From the NCBI GenBank assembly GCA_934167305.1, contig CAKPKQ010000009.1, forward strand, positions 1 through 48,914: a stretch of 48,914 nt of DNA, read 5' to 3'. Positions 1-7,142 of the stretch are shown one piece after another (position 1 is the stretch's first letter; each line of letters opens with the position of its first letter). Both the position numbers and the translations under genes were made by a program. The notes beneath the pieces are model-generated. The model was not told where the DNA came from, searched no databases, and worked only from the letters and a program-made list of their open reading frames with translations. The stretch comes from an uncultured Clostridia bacterium. Its GTDB lineage: Bacteria > Bacillota > Clostridia > TANB77 > CAG-508.

Positions 1-1411
1 CAAATATGCTATTCATTGTTCCTTCACCTTTTGTATCTGTTAGAAACTCTGTACGATAACCTATTAAACCTCTTGCAGGGATTTTGAATTCTACCTTTGT
101 ATGTCCTGCTTCTGCTGGTTCCATATTTATCATTTCAGCTTTTCTTCTTCCAAGTTTTTCAATAACATTTCCTATACAATCATCTGGCACATTTACAACC
201 AATCTTTCAATTGGCTCACATTTTACACCATCAATTTCTTTAAAAATAACTTTTGGACGAGATACTAAAAGTTCAAATCCTTCTCTTCTCATTGTTTCTA
301 TTAATACTGATAAATGTAACTCTCCACGTCCACATACTTCAAAACTATCTGGTGTATCTGTTTCTTTTACACGTAAGCTTACATTTCTTTCTAGTTCTTT
401 AAATAATCTATCACGAATATGTCTTGATGTAACAAATTGTCCTTCTTTACCAGCTAAAGGTCCGTTATTAACACTAAAAGTCATAGATACTGTTGGTTCA
501 TCAATGTCAACAAAGTCGATTTTCTCTGGGTTATTTACATCACAAACAGTTTCTCCAATATTAATATCACTAATACCAGAAATACATACTATATCTCCAG
601 CACCAACTTCTTCTACTTCAGTTCTTTTTAATCCTTGATAAGTAAATAATTTAGCAATTTTTCCTTGTGCTATTTTGTCGTCTTTTTTACAAATAGCAAC
701 ACTTTGACCAGCTTTAATTGTTCCACGTTCTACTCTACCAACTGCTAATCTTCCTAAATAATCATCATAATCAATATTAGAAACTAATAATTGCATTGTT
801 CCATCTTGCTCACATGCTGGTGGGTTTATGTTTTTGATAATTGTATCAAAAATACATGTTACATTATCACTTTCATCTGTTAAATTCATTTTAGCAATTC
901 CATTTTTTGCAGATGCATATACAACTGGGAAATCTAGTTGTTCGTCATTCGCATTTAACTCAATAAATAACTCTAGAACTTTGTCAACAACCTTTAATGG
1001 ATCTGCACCTGGTCTATCTATTTTATTTATAACAACTATTGGTTTTAAATTTAATGCTAAAGATTTCTTTAAAACTTCTCTAGTTTGAGGCATTGGTCCT
1101 TCAAAAGCATCAACTAATAAAAGTACACCATCTACCATTTTAAGTACACGTTCTACTTCTCCTCCAAAATCAGCATGCCCAGGCGTATCAACAATATTTA
1201 TTTTTATTCCATTATACATAACTGATGTATTTTTAGAAAGAATTGTAATTCCTCTTTCTTTTTCAATATCTCCTGAATCCATTACTCTTTCAGATACTTG
1301 TTCATTTTCTCTAAATACATGGCTTTGTCTTAAAAGAGCATCAACTAATGTAGTTTTACCATGATCTACGTGTGCGATAATTGCTATGTTTCTAATATTT
1401 TGATTATTCAT
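1..1411 (-). CDS. typA: GTP-binding protein TypA/BipA, C-terminus cut off by the window edge
   Basis: This is a ribosome-associated translational GTPase of the TypA/BipA family, involved in ribosome assembly and stress adaptation. About 470 N-terminal residues are present; the family is usually about 610 long, so only the C-terminal end is missing, beyond base 1. The G motifs are all visible: AHVDHGKTTL near residue 14 (G1), RGITI (G2), DTPGHADFGGEVER (G3), NKIDRPGA (G4) and ASAKNG (G5). Elongation-factor-like beta-barrel and alpha/beta domains follow, ending at the conserved GLIGYRTEFLTDTKGEG region, which is typical of TypA and not of EF-G or LepA. The start ATG is at 1411 with only a weak GGGG-type ribosome binding site upstream. 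It has its own promoter inside the 3' end of plsC. Confident call. Confidence 0.95.
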   Translation of the reverse strand, partial: MNNQNIRNIAIIAHVDHGKTTLVDALLRQSHVFRENEQVSERVMDSGDIEKERGITILSKNTSVMYNGIKINIVDTPGHADFGGEVERVLKMVDGVLLLVDAFEGPMPQTREVLKKSLALNLKPIVVINKIDRPGADPLKVVDKVLELFIELNANDEQLDFPVVYASAKNGIAKMNLTDESDNVTCIFDTIIKNINPPACEQDGTMQLLVSNIDYDDYLGRLAVGRVERGTIKAGQSVAICKKDDKIAQGKIAKLFTYQGLKRTEVEEVGAGDIVCISGISDINIGETVCDVNNPEKIDFVDIDEPTVSMTFSVNNGPLAGKEGQFVTSRHIRDRLFKELERNVSLRVKETDTPDSFEVCGRGELHLSVLIETMRREGFELLVSRPKVIFKEIDGVKCEPIERLVVNVPDDCIGNVIEKLGRRKAEMINMEPAEAGHTKVEFKIPARGLIGYRTEFLTDTKGEGTMNSIF

Positions 1412-1461
1412 TTTTTATTACCCCTATCTATAATTTATACATTTAATAGTCTAACATTTCA

Positions 1462-1490
1462 ATTATACTCTATTGATTTTTGTTTGTCAA
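1462..1490 (-). promoter_or_regulatory. Sigma-A promoter of typA
   Basis: On the minus strand TTGACA (1485-1490) and TATAAT (1462-1467) are separated by exactly 17 bases, a full consensus match. The -35 box overlaps the last codons of the upstream plsC gene, so typA can be transcribed independently of it. The transcript would begin near 1455, giving a leader of about 45 bases before the typA ATG. Confidence 0.8.
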
Positions 1491-2057
1491 CATAATAATG
1501 TTATCCATTATATCTTTACTTACTTTTTCTAATACTTCTTTTTCTGGTTTGCTTGTTTTATACTCACTAAAATCTAATGGTTTACCATAATATATAGTCA
1601 CTTTGTGGAATGGCTTCATTTCTCCTGAAATATTTACTGGTATTACAGGCACACCAGTTCTTAATGCCATAAATGCTGCTCCATTTTGAGCTCTACCGTT
1701 TTTTGCCATTCCTTTTCTTGTTCCTTCTGGAAATAACATTAGTATTTCGCCATCTTTTAATACTTTTAAAGCATGTTTCATAGAGTCTAAATCCATTTTG
1801 CCTCTTTTAACTGGAAATACTAAGCACTTTTCACCTAACCAATATATAAATTTATTTTTGAATAGTTCTTCTTTTGCCATAACATGCATTCTTCTTTTGG
1901 TTGAAGATACTAAAATTGGTGCATCCCAGTTAGATTGGTGATTTGCACACATAATATATGCTCCTTCTTTTGGTACATTCTCTTGCCCTATTGTTTTTAC
2001 TCTAAATACAATTATTGAAAATATATGTACTAAAAATACAATTACACTTCTAAGCAT
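1470..2057 (-). CDS. plsC: 1-acyl-sn-glycerol-3-phosphate acyltransferase (PlsC family)
   Basis: A 195-residue membrane-associated lysophosphatidate acyltransferase that transfers a fatty acyl group to lysophosphatidic acid to make phosphatidic acid for phospholipids. The N-terminal hydrophobic stretch (about residues 2-18) is the membrane anchor. The catalytic HX4D motif is in NHQSNWDA near residue 39, and the glycerophosphate-binding motif FPEGTR is near residue 110. Length is within the compact Clostridial range. It starts 13 bases after the GH3 glucosidase gene with a GGAG ribosome binding site, so the two are probably co-transcribed. Its acyl donor (acyl-ACP or acyl-CoA) cannot be told from the sequence. 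Confidence 0.92.
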   Translation of the reverse strand: MLRSVIVFLVHIFSIIVFRVKTIGQENVPKEGAYIMCANHQSNWDAPILVSSTKRRMHVMAKEELFKNKFIYWLGEKCLVFPVKRGKMDLDSMKHALKVLKDGEILMLFPEGTRKGMAKNGRAQNGAAFMALRTGVPVIPVNISGEMKPFHKVTIYYGKPLDFSEYKTSKPEKEVLEKVSKDIMDNIIMLTNKNQ

Positions 2058-2070
2058 TTTATATTCTCCT

Positions 2071-4428
2071 TTATTTTAAATATTCATTTGCAAATTTACA
2101 TTCTTTATAATCTAAATCATTCTTAGCTATATTTATTAGTTCATCTACCATTTCTTTAGTATATTTACTACTTTTCTTTTCATAAAATTTCTTTAATGGT
2201 TTTTGCATATCCATCATAACTTTTGTCGCTTTGTTTACATTCTGTTCCTGTAATAGCTTATTCATTTTCTGAATTTGATTTTCATATATAACTTTTCCAA
2301 CTTTAGTATTTTTAATTTGTTCTAAAGTATTTTCTTCAGAAATGTCCTCTAATTTTATATATCTATCAGGAATTTTTTGTCCAAGCAATTTTTCAAAATC
2401 TTCATCTGTAACATTTTGAATTTTTCCATTTCTATATACTTCTGGAAAATCCGCTTCTGGCTTTTCATCTTTTGAATCTATATGTATTTTACATTCTAAT
2501 TCAATGCTTTCACAAGATTTTCCAACTAATATTTTATATTCTCCTGCCTCTATCTCCCACTTTTTATTTTGTACATTATAATACTGAAAAGCAGAGTCAT
2601 CTAAAGTAATATTTACTTCTTTTTCTTCATCTGGTTCTAGCTCAACTTTTGCAAACCCTTTTAATTCTTTTAATGGTTTAAAAATAGTAGGGTTACATTG
2701 TGACACATAAACTTGAGCAATTTCTTTTCCTTTTACTTTACCTGTGTTTTTTATTTTAAATGATACAATATTATTTTTTACATTTAAATTTGAATACTCA
2801 AAAGTTGTATAACTAAGTCCATATCCAAATGGATATAGCACCTTAATGTTATTCTTATCATAATATCTGTAACCAACATATATAGCTTCTTTATACTCTA
2901 CACTTACTTCTGTACCCGGAAAATTGTTAAAACATGGTGTATCCTCTAGCTTTATAGGATAAGTTTCTGCAAGCTTTCCACTTGGATTTACTTTACCTAA
3001 AATACAGTTAACCATCGCTTTAGCTCCTGATTCTCCACCTAAATAGCCTGTTATGATTGCTTTTGCTTTATCTTTCCACTCCATAGTTATTGGTGCTCCA
3101 TTTGATAAAACTACTATAATATTCTGGTTTACACTATATATACTTTCAATTAGTTTAATTTGATTTTTAGGAATTTCTAAGTTAGTTCTATCCATTCCTT
3201 CAGATTCATAATTTTCTGTTAATCCTAAAAATAGGATAACTACATCTTTGTTTTTTGCAACTTCTACAGCTTGATTAATTAGCTCTTTATCCTCATCTGT
3301 CTCAATTCTGTTATACCCTTTGGCATAATCAACTTCTATTTCATTTTGTATAAAGCAATCATAAGCATTTTCAACTTTATATGGATTTATTGTTGAACTA
3401 CCTGCTCCTTGATACCTAGGATTCTTAGCCATATCTCCTATAAGTGCTATTTTTCTTTTATTTATTGGTAATATATTATTTTCATTTTTTAATAATACTA
3501 TTGATTCCTGTGCTAATTTCATTGCAATCTCATGATGTTCTTCTTTATTGTAGTTATGTTCTATTACTTTACATTTAAATGCAATATTTAAAATTCTATC
3601 TACTATCTCATTTAAATATTCTTCACTTACTTTTCCGTCCTTAACTGCTTGTATTATTTCTTCTTTTCCATTACCTCTGCCACCAGGCATTTCTAATTCG
3701 TTACATGCTAATAATCCTTTTACTCTATCATTTTCAGCTCCCCAATCTGTAATAACTATTCCATCAAAGTTCCATTCTTTTTTCAAAATATTTAATAGTA
3801 CTTCATTTTCAGTGCAATATTTACCATTTAACTTGTTATATGCACTCATAACAGACCATGGATTTGCTTCTTTTACAATCATTTCAAATGCTTTTAAATA
3901 TATTTCTCTTAGTGTTCTTTCATCTACTACTACATTTACTGTTCTTCTTCTATTTTCTTGATTATTTACAGCAAAATGTTTTACACATGCTCCAACATTA
4001 TTACTTTGTAAACCTTTTACATATTCTATAGCCATTATACCTGTTAAATATGGATCTTCTGAAAAATACTCAAAATTTCTACCGCCAAGTGGAGACCTTT
4101 TTATATTTACTCCAGGTCCTAATACTATATTTACATTTTCATTTTTGGCTTCTTCACCAAGTGTTTTGCCAAGTTTATATGCAACATTTTTATCCCAGCT
4201 ATTTGCTATTGTTGCAGATGATGGAAAGCATATTGCAACTTCACTTTTATTTACACCTAAGTTATCTCCATTTTCTCTTTGAACTCTTAGTCCATGTGGT
4301 CCATCAGACATTTTTATAGATGGTATATTTAATCTTTCTATATTTTCACTATTCCAATAATCTTTTCCTACACATAAACTAGCCTTCTCCTCTAATGTCA
4401 TTTTACTAATTATATTTTTATACTTCAT
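2071..4428 (-). CDS. Glycoside hydrolase family 3 beta-glucosidase-type enzyme
   Basis: A 785-residue retaining exo-glycosidase of family GH3, without an obvious signal peptide, so probably cytoplasmic and acting on imported oligosaccharides. The N-terminal barrel carries SDGPHGLR (about residues 40-50), KHFAVNNQE, and the nucleophile motif VITDWGAEND with the Asp near residue 228. The GH3 C-terminal domain (NENNILPINKRKIALIGDMAKN onward, in two parts) and a fibronectin-III-like domain (about 560-640) follow. About 125 further lysine/glutamate-rich residues form an extension. The start at 4428 is preferred because GAGGT lies 7 bases upstream; a longer start at 4467 would have no ribosome binding site. 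Substrate (beta-glucoside, xyloside or other) cannot be assigned by eye. Confidence 0.9.
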   Translation of the reverse strand: MKYKNIISKMTLEEKASLCVGKDYWNSENIERLNIPSIKMSDGPHGLRVQRENGDNLGVNKSEVAICFPSSATIANSWDKNVAYKLGKTLGEEAKNENVNIVLGPGVNIKRSPLGGRNFEYFSEDPYLTGIMAIEYVKGLQSNNVGACVKHFAVNNQENRRRTVNVVVDERTLREIYLKAFEMIVKEANPWSVMSAYNKLNGKYCTENEVLLNILKKEWNFDGIVITDWGAENDRVKGLLACNELEMPGGRGNGKEEIIQAVKDGKVSEEYLNEIVDRILNIAFKCKVIEHNYNKEEHHEIAMKLAQESIVLLKNENNILPINKRKIALIGDMAKNPRYQGAGSSTINPYKVENAYDCFIQNEIEVDYAKGYNRIETDEDKELINQAVEVAKNKDVVILFLGLTENYESEGMDRTNLEIPKNQIKLIESIYSVNQNIIVVLSNGAPITMEWKDKAKAIITGYLGGESGAKAMVNCILGKVNPSGKLAETYPIKLEDTPCFNNFPGTEVSVEYKEAIYVGYRYYDKNNIKVLYPFGYGLSYTTFEYSNLNVKNNIVSFKIKNTGKVKGKEIAQVYVSQCNPTIFKPLKELKGFAKVELEPDEEKEVNITLDDSAFQYYNVQNKKWEIEAGEYKILVGKSCESIELECKIHIDSKDEKPEADFPEVYRNGKIQNVTDEDFEKLLGQKIPDRYIKLEDISEENTLEQIKNTKVGKVIYENQIQKMNKLLQEQNVNKATKVMMDMQKPLKKFYEKKSSKYTKEMVDELINIAKNDLDYKECKFANEYLK

Positions 4429-4446
4429 ATTTTTTACCTCGTGCTT

Positions 4447-4475
4447 ATTATATAATATTTTAAACAAATTTGCAA
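4447..4475 (-). promoter_or_regulatory. Promoter of the GH3-plsC operon
   Basis: On the minus strand TTGCAA (4470-4475) and TATAAT (4447-4452) are 17 bases apart, followed closely by the GAGGT ribosome binding site and the GH3 start at 4428. The leader is very short. It lies just beside, and diverges from, the promoter of the plus-strand GT2 gene. Confidence 0.6.
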
Positions 4476-4482
4476 TTTATAG

Positions 4483-4511
4483 TTGACATTTTATGGTATA
4501 CATAATATAAT
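4483..4511 (+). promoter_or_regulatory. Perfect-consensus promoter of the lone plus-strand GT2 gene
   Basis: TTGACA (4483-4488), a 17-base spacer and TATAAT (4506-4511) form an exact sigma-A consensus promoter on the plus strand, 66 bases before the gene start. The sequence here is still AT-rich like the host, so the promoter may be native DNA that captured the incoming gene, or may have arrived with it. Confidence 0.85.
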
Positions 4512-4577
4512 ATTAAAAGTTTGTTTACACACATACATACAGACACTATCCGCTTATTTCGAATGGAGGTAATTATT

Positions 4578-5447
4578 ATGACAAAGTTCAGCATTGTTAT
4601 CCCTGCATATAATGCCGAAAAGTCCATCCGGAAATGTCTTGACAGCATTCTGGCCCAAACCTTCAGTGACTTCGAAATTGTAGTAATCAACGACGGATCC
4701 AAGGATAGCACCTTAGCAATTCTGAGAGAATATCTCAAAAAGACGAGGAAGCTCCGTGTGTACAGCTTTGAAAACTCTGGCGTGTCTATTACTCGTCAGC
4801 GGGGAATTAACCTTTCGAATGGTGAATACATCATTCTGGTAGATTCGGATGACACTGTCAACCCTGATCTGCTCGAAAAACTGTATACTGCCATTTGTGA
4901 GCATAATAACCCTGATATCATTCGCTATCAGGCAAAACTGTTAAACGATTGCGATTACAAAAACCATGATCGTTATAACTTTTTCGATGATAGCAAGGCG
5001 GTACTCTCTGGGCTTGACGCTTTGAAGGAATGGTCCATTCCTGGCAAGAAATATGCCGTTTATTGGCTCTTTGCCTTCAAGCGTAGTACGTTTTCCAACG
5101 TGCTGTTTTTTCCTAACCTGAAGTGCCATGAGGATCTTGCATTGATTCCACTCTTGGTGGCAGCTTCGAACATCGTTGTAACTCTGAGTTACATCGGGTA
5201 TAACTATACCTGCAATAACCCGGGTAGCATTACCAATACCAAAAGCAAAGAGGCTGAAAGGTCTCGTGCAAAGGACTTTGTAAAAGCATATAAGTATGCA
5301 ACTCAGAACTTTGCACGTCTCTTCACCGTTTCGCCTTTGGACTATGAGTTTTTTGTCAGTGATTTCGACAGACGTCTTCTTGACAAATATAACTCTTTGT
5401 CTGAAGAGTTGAAAGAAGAACTTGCTGAGTTGTTCGGTATTGAATAA
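4578..5447 (+). CDS. Glycosyltransferase family 2, GC-richer solitary gene
   Basis: A 289-residue GT-A fold glycosyltransferase, probably cytoplasmic and using a nucleotide sugar. FSIVIPAYNAEKS opens the nucleotide-binding fold, INDGSKDST follows near residue 39, the metal-binding DSDD is near residue 93, and CHEDLALIPL supplies the acidic catalytic pair typical of inverting GT2 enzymes. No membrane helix is visible. The start is ATG 4578, 7 bases after GGAGGT; two earlier in-frame ATGs (4521, 4563) lack a proper site. It is the only plus-strand gene in the window. One 60-base line (5041-5100) holds 27 G/C, against 12 in a line of the adjacent GH3 gene (3781-3840), which points to recent transfer. 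Acceptor and sugar are unknown. Confidence 0.88.
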   Translation: MTKFSIVIPAYNAEKSIRKCLDSILAQTFSDFEIVVINDGSKDSTLAILREYLKKTRKLRVYSFENSGVSITRQRGINLSNGEYIILVDSDDTVNPDLLEKLYTAICEHNNPDIIRYQAKLLNDCDYKNHDRYNFFDDSKAVLSGLDALKEWSIPGKKYAVYWLFAFKRSTFSNVLFFPNLKCHEDLALIPLLVAASNIVVTLSYIGYNYTCNNPGSITNTKSKEAERSRAKDFVKAYKYATQNFARLFTVSPLDYEFFVSDFDRRLLDKYNSLSEELKEELAELFGIE

Positions 5448-5483
5448 CCCCGGAGTGCTTTTAAAGCACTCCGGGGTTATTTT
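5446..5483 (+). terminator. Strong intrinsic terminator after the GT2 gene
   Basis: A perfect 13-bp GC-rich stem (5446-5458 pairing with 5466-5478) with a 7-base loop is followed by ATTTTAATT. The stem begins inside the GT2 stop codon. It may also stop the converging hicAB transcript, since the arm is preceded by an A-rich stretch on the other side. Confidence 0.85.
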
Positions 5484-5485
5484 AA

Positions 5486-5896
5486 TTATAATCGATTATT
5501 TTTTAATACTTTTTCCATTAATGCATCTTGTAAAGTTTTTGAAAAATTAATATTTAATTTTTCAGCTCTTTCATTTAGCCAAAATGGTATTGTTAAATTT
5601 TTCTTTACAGATTTTCTACTTCCATATTTTTGACTATATGCTCCTAAATCAAGTAATAACAATGTTACAAATCCGTTTTCATTTTCTAATTTTATATCTT
5701 TTATATTACTTGCCTTAGGAATTTCTTCATTATTTTCTACAGATGTCAGTAACCAACCTAATGCTGCATCTTCTGCCATTTGAATTGCTTCTTCAATTGT
5801 ATCACCTTGTGTACAACAACCCAATAAATCCGGAAATTGTACGCTAAATCCACCATCATCTTCTTTATAAAAACACGCAGGATAAACTATTTTCAT
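5486..5896 (-). CDS. hicB: HicB-family antitoxin
   Basis: A 136-residue antitoxin of a HicAB type II toxin-antitoxin locus. The N-terminal partial RNase-H-like fold is clear: MKIVYPACFYKEDDGGFSVQFPDLLGC, then TQGDTIEEAIQMAEDAALGWL, the normal HicB signature. The C-terminal part (about residues 95-136, KKNLTIPFWLNERAEKLNINFSKTLQDAL) looks like a ribbon-helix-helix DNA-binding domain that would autorepress the promoter. Its ATG overlaps the stop codon of the upstream hicA reading frame (TAATG), the usual coupled arrangement. The toxin gene is frameshifted here, so this antitoxin may be an orphan. Confidence 0.92.
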   Translation of the reverse strand: MKIVYPACFYKEDDGGFSVQFPDLLGCCTQGDTIEEAIQMAEDAALGWLLTSVENNEEIPKASNIKDIKLENENGFVTLLLLDLGAYSQKYGSRKSVKKNLTIPFWLNERAEKLNINFSKTLQDALMEKVLKNNRL

Positions 5897-6088
5897 TAAC
5901 TTTCCTCCTTAATACCAGCTTGTTTTAATATTGCATTTAAAGTTCCTTTCTTTACATCTCCTCTATGTTTTGGTATTGTTACTTTTCCGTGGTTTTATTC
6001 TATGCTTATATTGTATATGAGATCCAACAGAATCATAGTAATACCATCCATCTCTTTTTAGCATTTTTTCTAATTCGATAAATGTCAT
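5896..6088 (-). pseudogene. hicA: HicA mRNA interferase toxin, frameshifted
   Basis: Reading from ATG 6088 (ribosome binding site AAAGGA) gives MTFIELEKMLKRDGWYYYDS and then VGSHIQYKHRIKP, a typical HicA N-terminus with the catalytic His in GSHIQYKH. The frame then runs into a stop after about 41 codons. Removing one base, the C at complement of 5989, restores KPGKVTIPKHRGDVKKGTLN and then AILKQAGIKEES, the exact HicA C-terminal consensus, ending at 5896 where hicB starts. So the gene is complete apart from a single inserted base. This could be a real inactivation or a sequencing error; an identical kind of insertion occurs in dapF. Confidence 0.88.
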
Positions 6089-6103
6089 ATTTTTCCTTTC
6101 TAA

Positions 6104-6132
6104 ATAATAACACGTATAATGCGTATTGTCAA
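6104..6132 (-). promoter_or_regulatory. Promoter of the hicAB locus
   Basis: On the minus strand TTGACA (6127-6132), a 17-base spacer and TATTAT (6104-6109). The spacer contains an imperfect inverted repeat (AATACG and CGTGTT around CATTATA), and on the plus strand CGTAT occurs twice 9 bases apart; either could be the HicB operator. The hicA ATG follows 16 bases after the -10 box. Confidence 0.7.
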
Positions 6133-6145
6133 TATTTTCTTTTAA

Positions 6146-6189
6146 TTTGGGAATTTTTTAAGATTTAAAATTAAAATGATTTAAATTAT
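6146..6189. repeat. 44-bp direct repeat, copy 1 (upstream of hicAB)
   Basis: This 44-base AT-rich sequence recurs at 7004-7047 with a single mismatch (G at 6151, A at 7009). It lies 13 bases upstream of the -35 box of hicAB. Together the two copies bracket the second toxin-antitoxin locus. Confidence 0.9.
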
Positions 6190-6215
6190 CGTTCAAAATA
6201 ACATAATTAAATTTT

Positions 6216-6261
6216 CTTACACTTTCCAGTGCATTGCGTCTTATTTACTTGAAAGTGTAAG
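6216..6261 (-). terminator. Inverted repeat after higBA, possible terminator
   Basis: A perfect 11-bp inverted repeat, CTTACACTTTC (6216-6226) with GAAAGTGTAAG (6251-6261), has a 24-base loop and starts 14 bases beyond the stop of the antitoxin gene. On the minus strand it is followed by AAAATTTAATT, so the T tract is poor. It is either a weak terminator or a stabilising 3' structure. Confidence 0.45.
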
Positions 6262-6275
6262 TATTGTTAAAAAAA

Positions 6276-6569
6276 CTATTGATTTCTTTCCTTCTCTAGT
6301 GGAACTACTTTCAATGTATAGCCCATAGAATATAACATTTTCATTAATGTACTAACCATTGGAGAGTTAGTTCCATTTTCTATTCTAGCTATTGCAGGTT
6401 GTTTTATACCACTTATATCACTTAACTGTTGTTGTGTAAGATTTTTTTCTTTTCTTGCTTTAATAACAGCTTGAATGATTTCTTCTTCTACTCTAATCTC
6501 TTCTTCTTGTTCCTTAGTAAGTTTTAAATTTTCTCTTACTTCTTTCCAAGTTAAATCTTTTTTAACCAT
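6276..6569 (-). CDS. higA: HigA-type XRE-family antitoxin
   Basis: A 97-residue helix-turn-helix antitoxin. The XRE domain spans about residues 30-85 with KARKEKNLTQQQLSDISGIK and the recognition helix PAIARIENGTNSP. It follows and overlaps by 8 bases the gene for a Gp49/RelE-like toxin, the toxin-first order typical of HigBA. It should bind and neutralise the toxin and repress the operon through the palindrome in the promoter. Ribosome binding site AAAGGAA lies within the toxin gene, indicating coupled translation. Family assignment is firm; the specific HigA label is by order and domain type. Confidence 0.88.
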   Translation of the reverse strand: MVKKDLTWKEVRENLKLTKEQEEEIRVEEEIIQAVIKARKEKNLTQQQLSDISGIKQPAIARIENGTNSPMVSTLMKMLYSMGYTLKVVPLEKERNQ

Positions 6570-6927
6570 TTAAATCATTCCTTTCCTTATATTCCTTTAG
6601 TAATCTCTTTGCTTTTTCAATTTCCCTCTGCGGTGTTTTCTGAGTTTGTTTCATAAAATAGTTTAATAATATAAATGTACCTTTATTAATACACGAAAAA
6701 AATATTCTATCTCTTAAAGGCCTTAGTTCCCATATATCTGATTCAAGATATTTAATATACGGCTCACCTAGTTTCAGTCCATTTTCAGATAGCTGATCTA
6801 TATATGCAACAATTTTATTTAGTTTTATTCGTTTATTCTTATTTTGGCTCTGTCTTTGTAATTCATTAATATAATTTTCTAATTCACTTATTTCTTTTTC
6901 ATTTTTGAAAAAAATAATTTTATACAT
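6562..6927 (-). CDS. higB: HigB/RelE-like toxin of the phage Gp49 (DUF891) type
   Basis: A 121-residue toxin of the RelE superfamily, Gp49-like branch, predicted to be a ribosome-dependent mRNA endonuclease. Diagnostic features are the lysine-rich helix, SENGLKLGEPYIKYLESDIWELRPLRDRIFF in the middle, and the FILLNYFMKQTQKTPQREIEKAKRLLKEY C-terminus, which carries the usual FxKKtqktP-like motif. The ATG at 6927 is preceded by AAAGGT. It has its own strong promoter with an operator palindrome, and the reading frame is intact, unlike the neighbouring hicA. Confidence 0.88.
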   Translation of the reverse strand: MYKIIFFKNEKEISELENYINELQRQSQNKNKRIKLNKIVAYIDQLSENGLKLGEPYIKYLESDIWELRPLRDRIFFSCINKGTFILLNYFMKQTQKTPQREIEKAKRLLKEYKERNDLNG

Positions 6928-6956
6928 TTAGTCTACCTTTCAAATTGCGCAATTCT

Positions 6957-6986
6957 ATTATAACATATTTGTTATAATAATGTCAA
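6957..6986 (-). promoter_or_regulatory. Promoter and operator of the higBA locus
   Basis: On the minus strand TTGACA (6981-6986), an 18-base spacer and TATAAT (6957-6962). A perfect 7-bp inverted repeat, TATAACA-TATT-TGTTATA at 6959-6976, sits between the two boxes and overlaps the -10, the expected place for a HigA autorepressor site. Confidence 0.78.
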
Positions 6987-7003
6987 TTATATTTAGATTT
7001 CTA

Positions 7004-7047
7004 TTTGGAAATTTTTTAAGATTTAAAATTAAAATGATTTAAATTAT
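7004..7047. repeat. 44-bp direct repeat, copy 2 (upstream of higBA)
   Basis: This is the second copy of the sequence at 6146-6189, with one mismatch. It begins 17 bases upstream of the -35 box of higBA, nearly the same position relative to the promoter as copy 1 has to hicAB. Recombination between copies would remove an 858-bp unit holding exactly the higBA locus and its promoter. Confidence 0.9.
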
Positions 7048-7105
7048 GAATATATAATATAACTATTAATAAGTATCGTCAAGAAAAATCGTTCGACATA
7101 ATTTT

Positions 7106-7142
7106 ACAAAAAGTAAAAGAGAAATGCCTTAACATTTCTCTT
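7106..7142 (-). terminator. Terminator of the surface polysaccharide operon
   Basis: On the minus strand a 10-bp stem (AAGAGAAATG with CATTTCTCTT, 7117-7126 and 7133-7142) is followed by TTACTTTTTG. The stop codon of the VanZ-like gene lies in the loop. It marks the end of the operon that starts near 25.78 kb. Confidence 0.78.

Noticed and set aside
84..638. A 184-codon plus-strand frame near the left edge
   Set aside because: The opposite strand encodes the well-conserved TypA; the plus frame is a shadow.
5446..7050. A prophage or integrative element carrying the toxin-antitoxin loci
   Set aside because: No integrase, transposase, structural phage genes or attachment site duplication at a tRNA is seen; only the 44-bp repeats support mobility.
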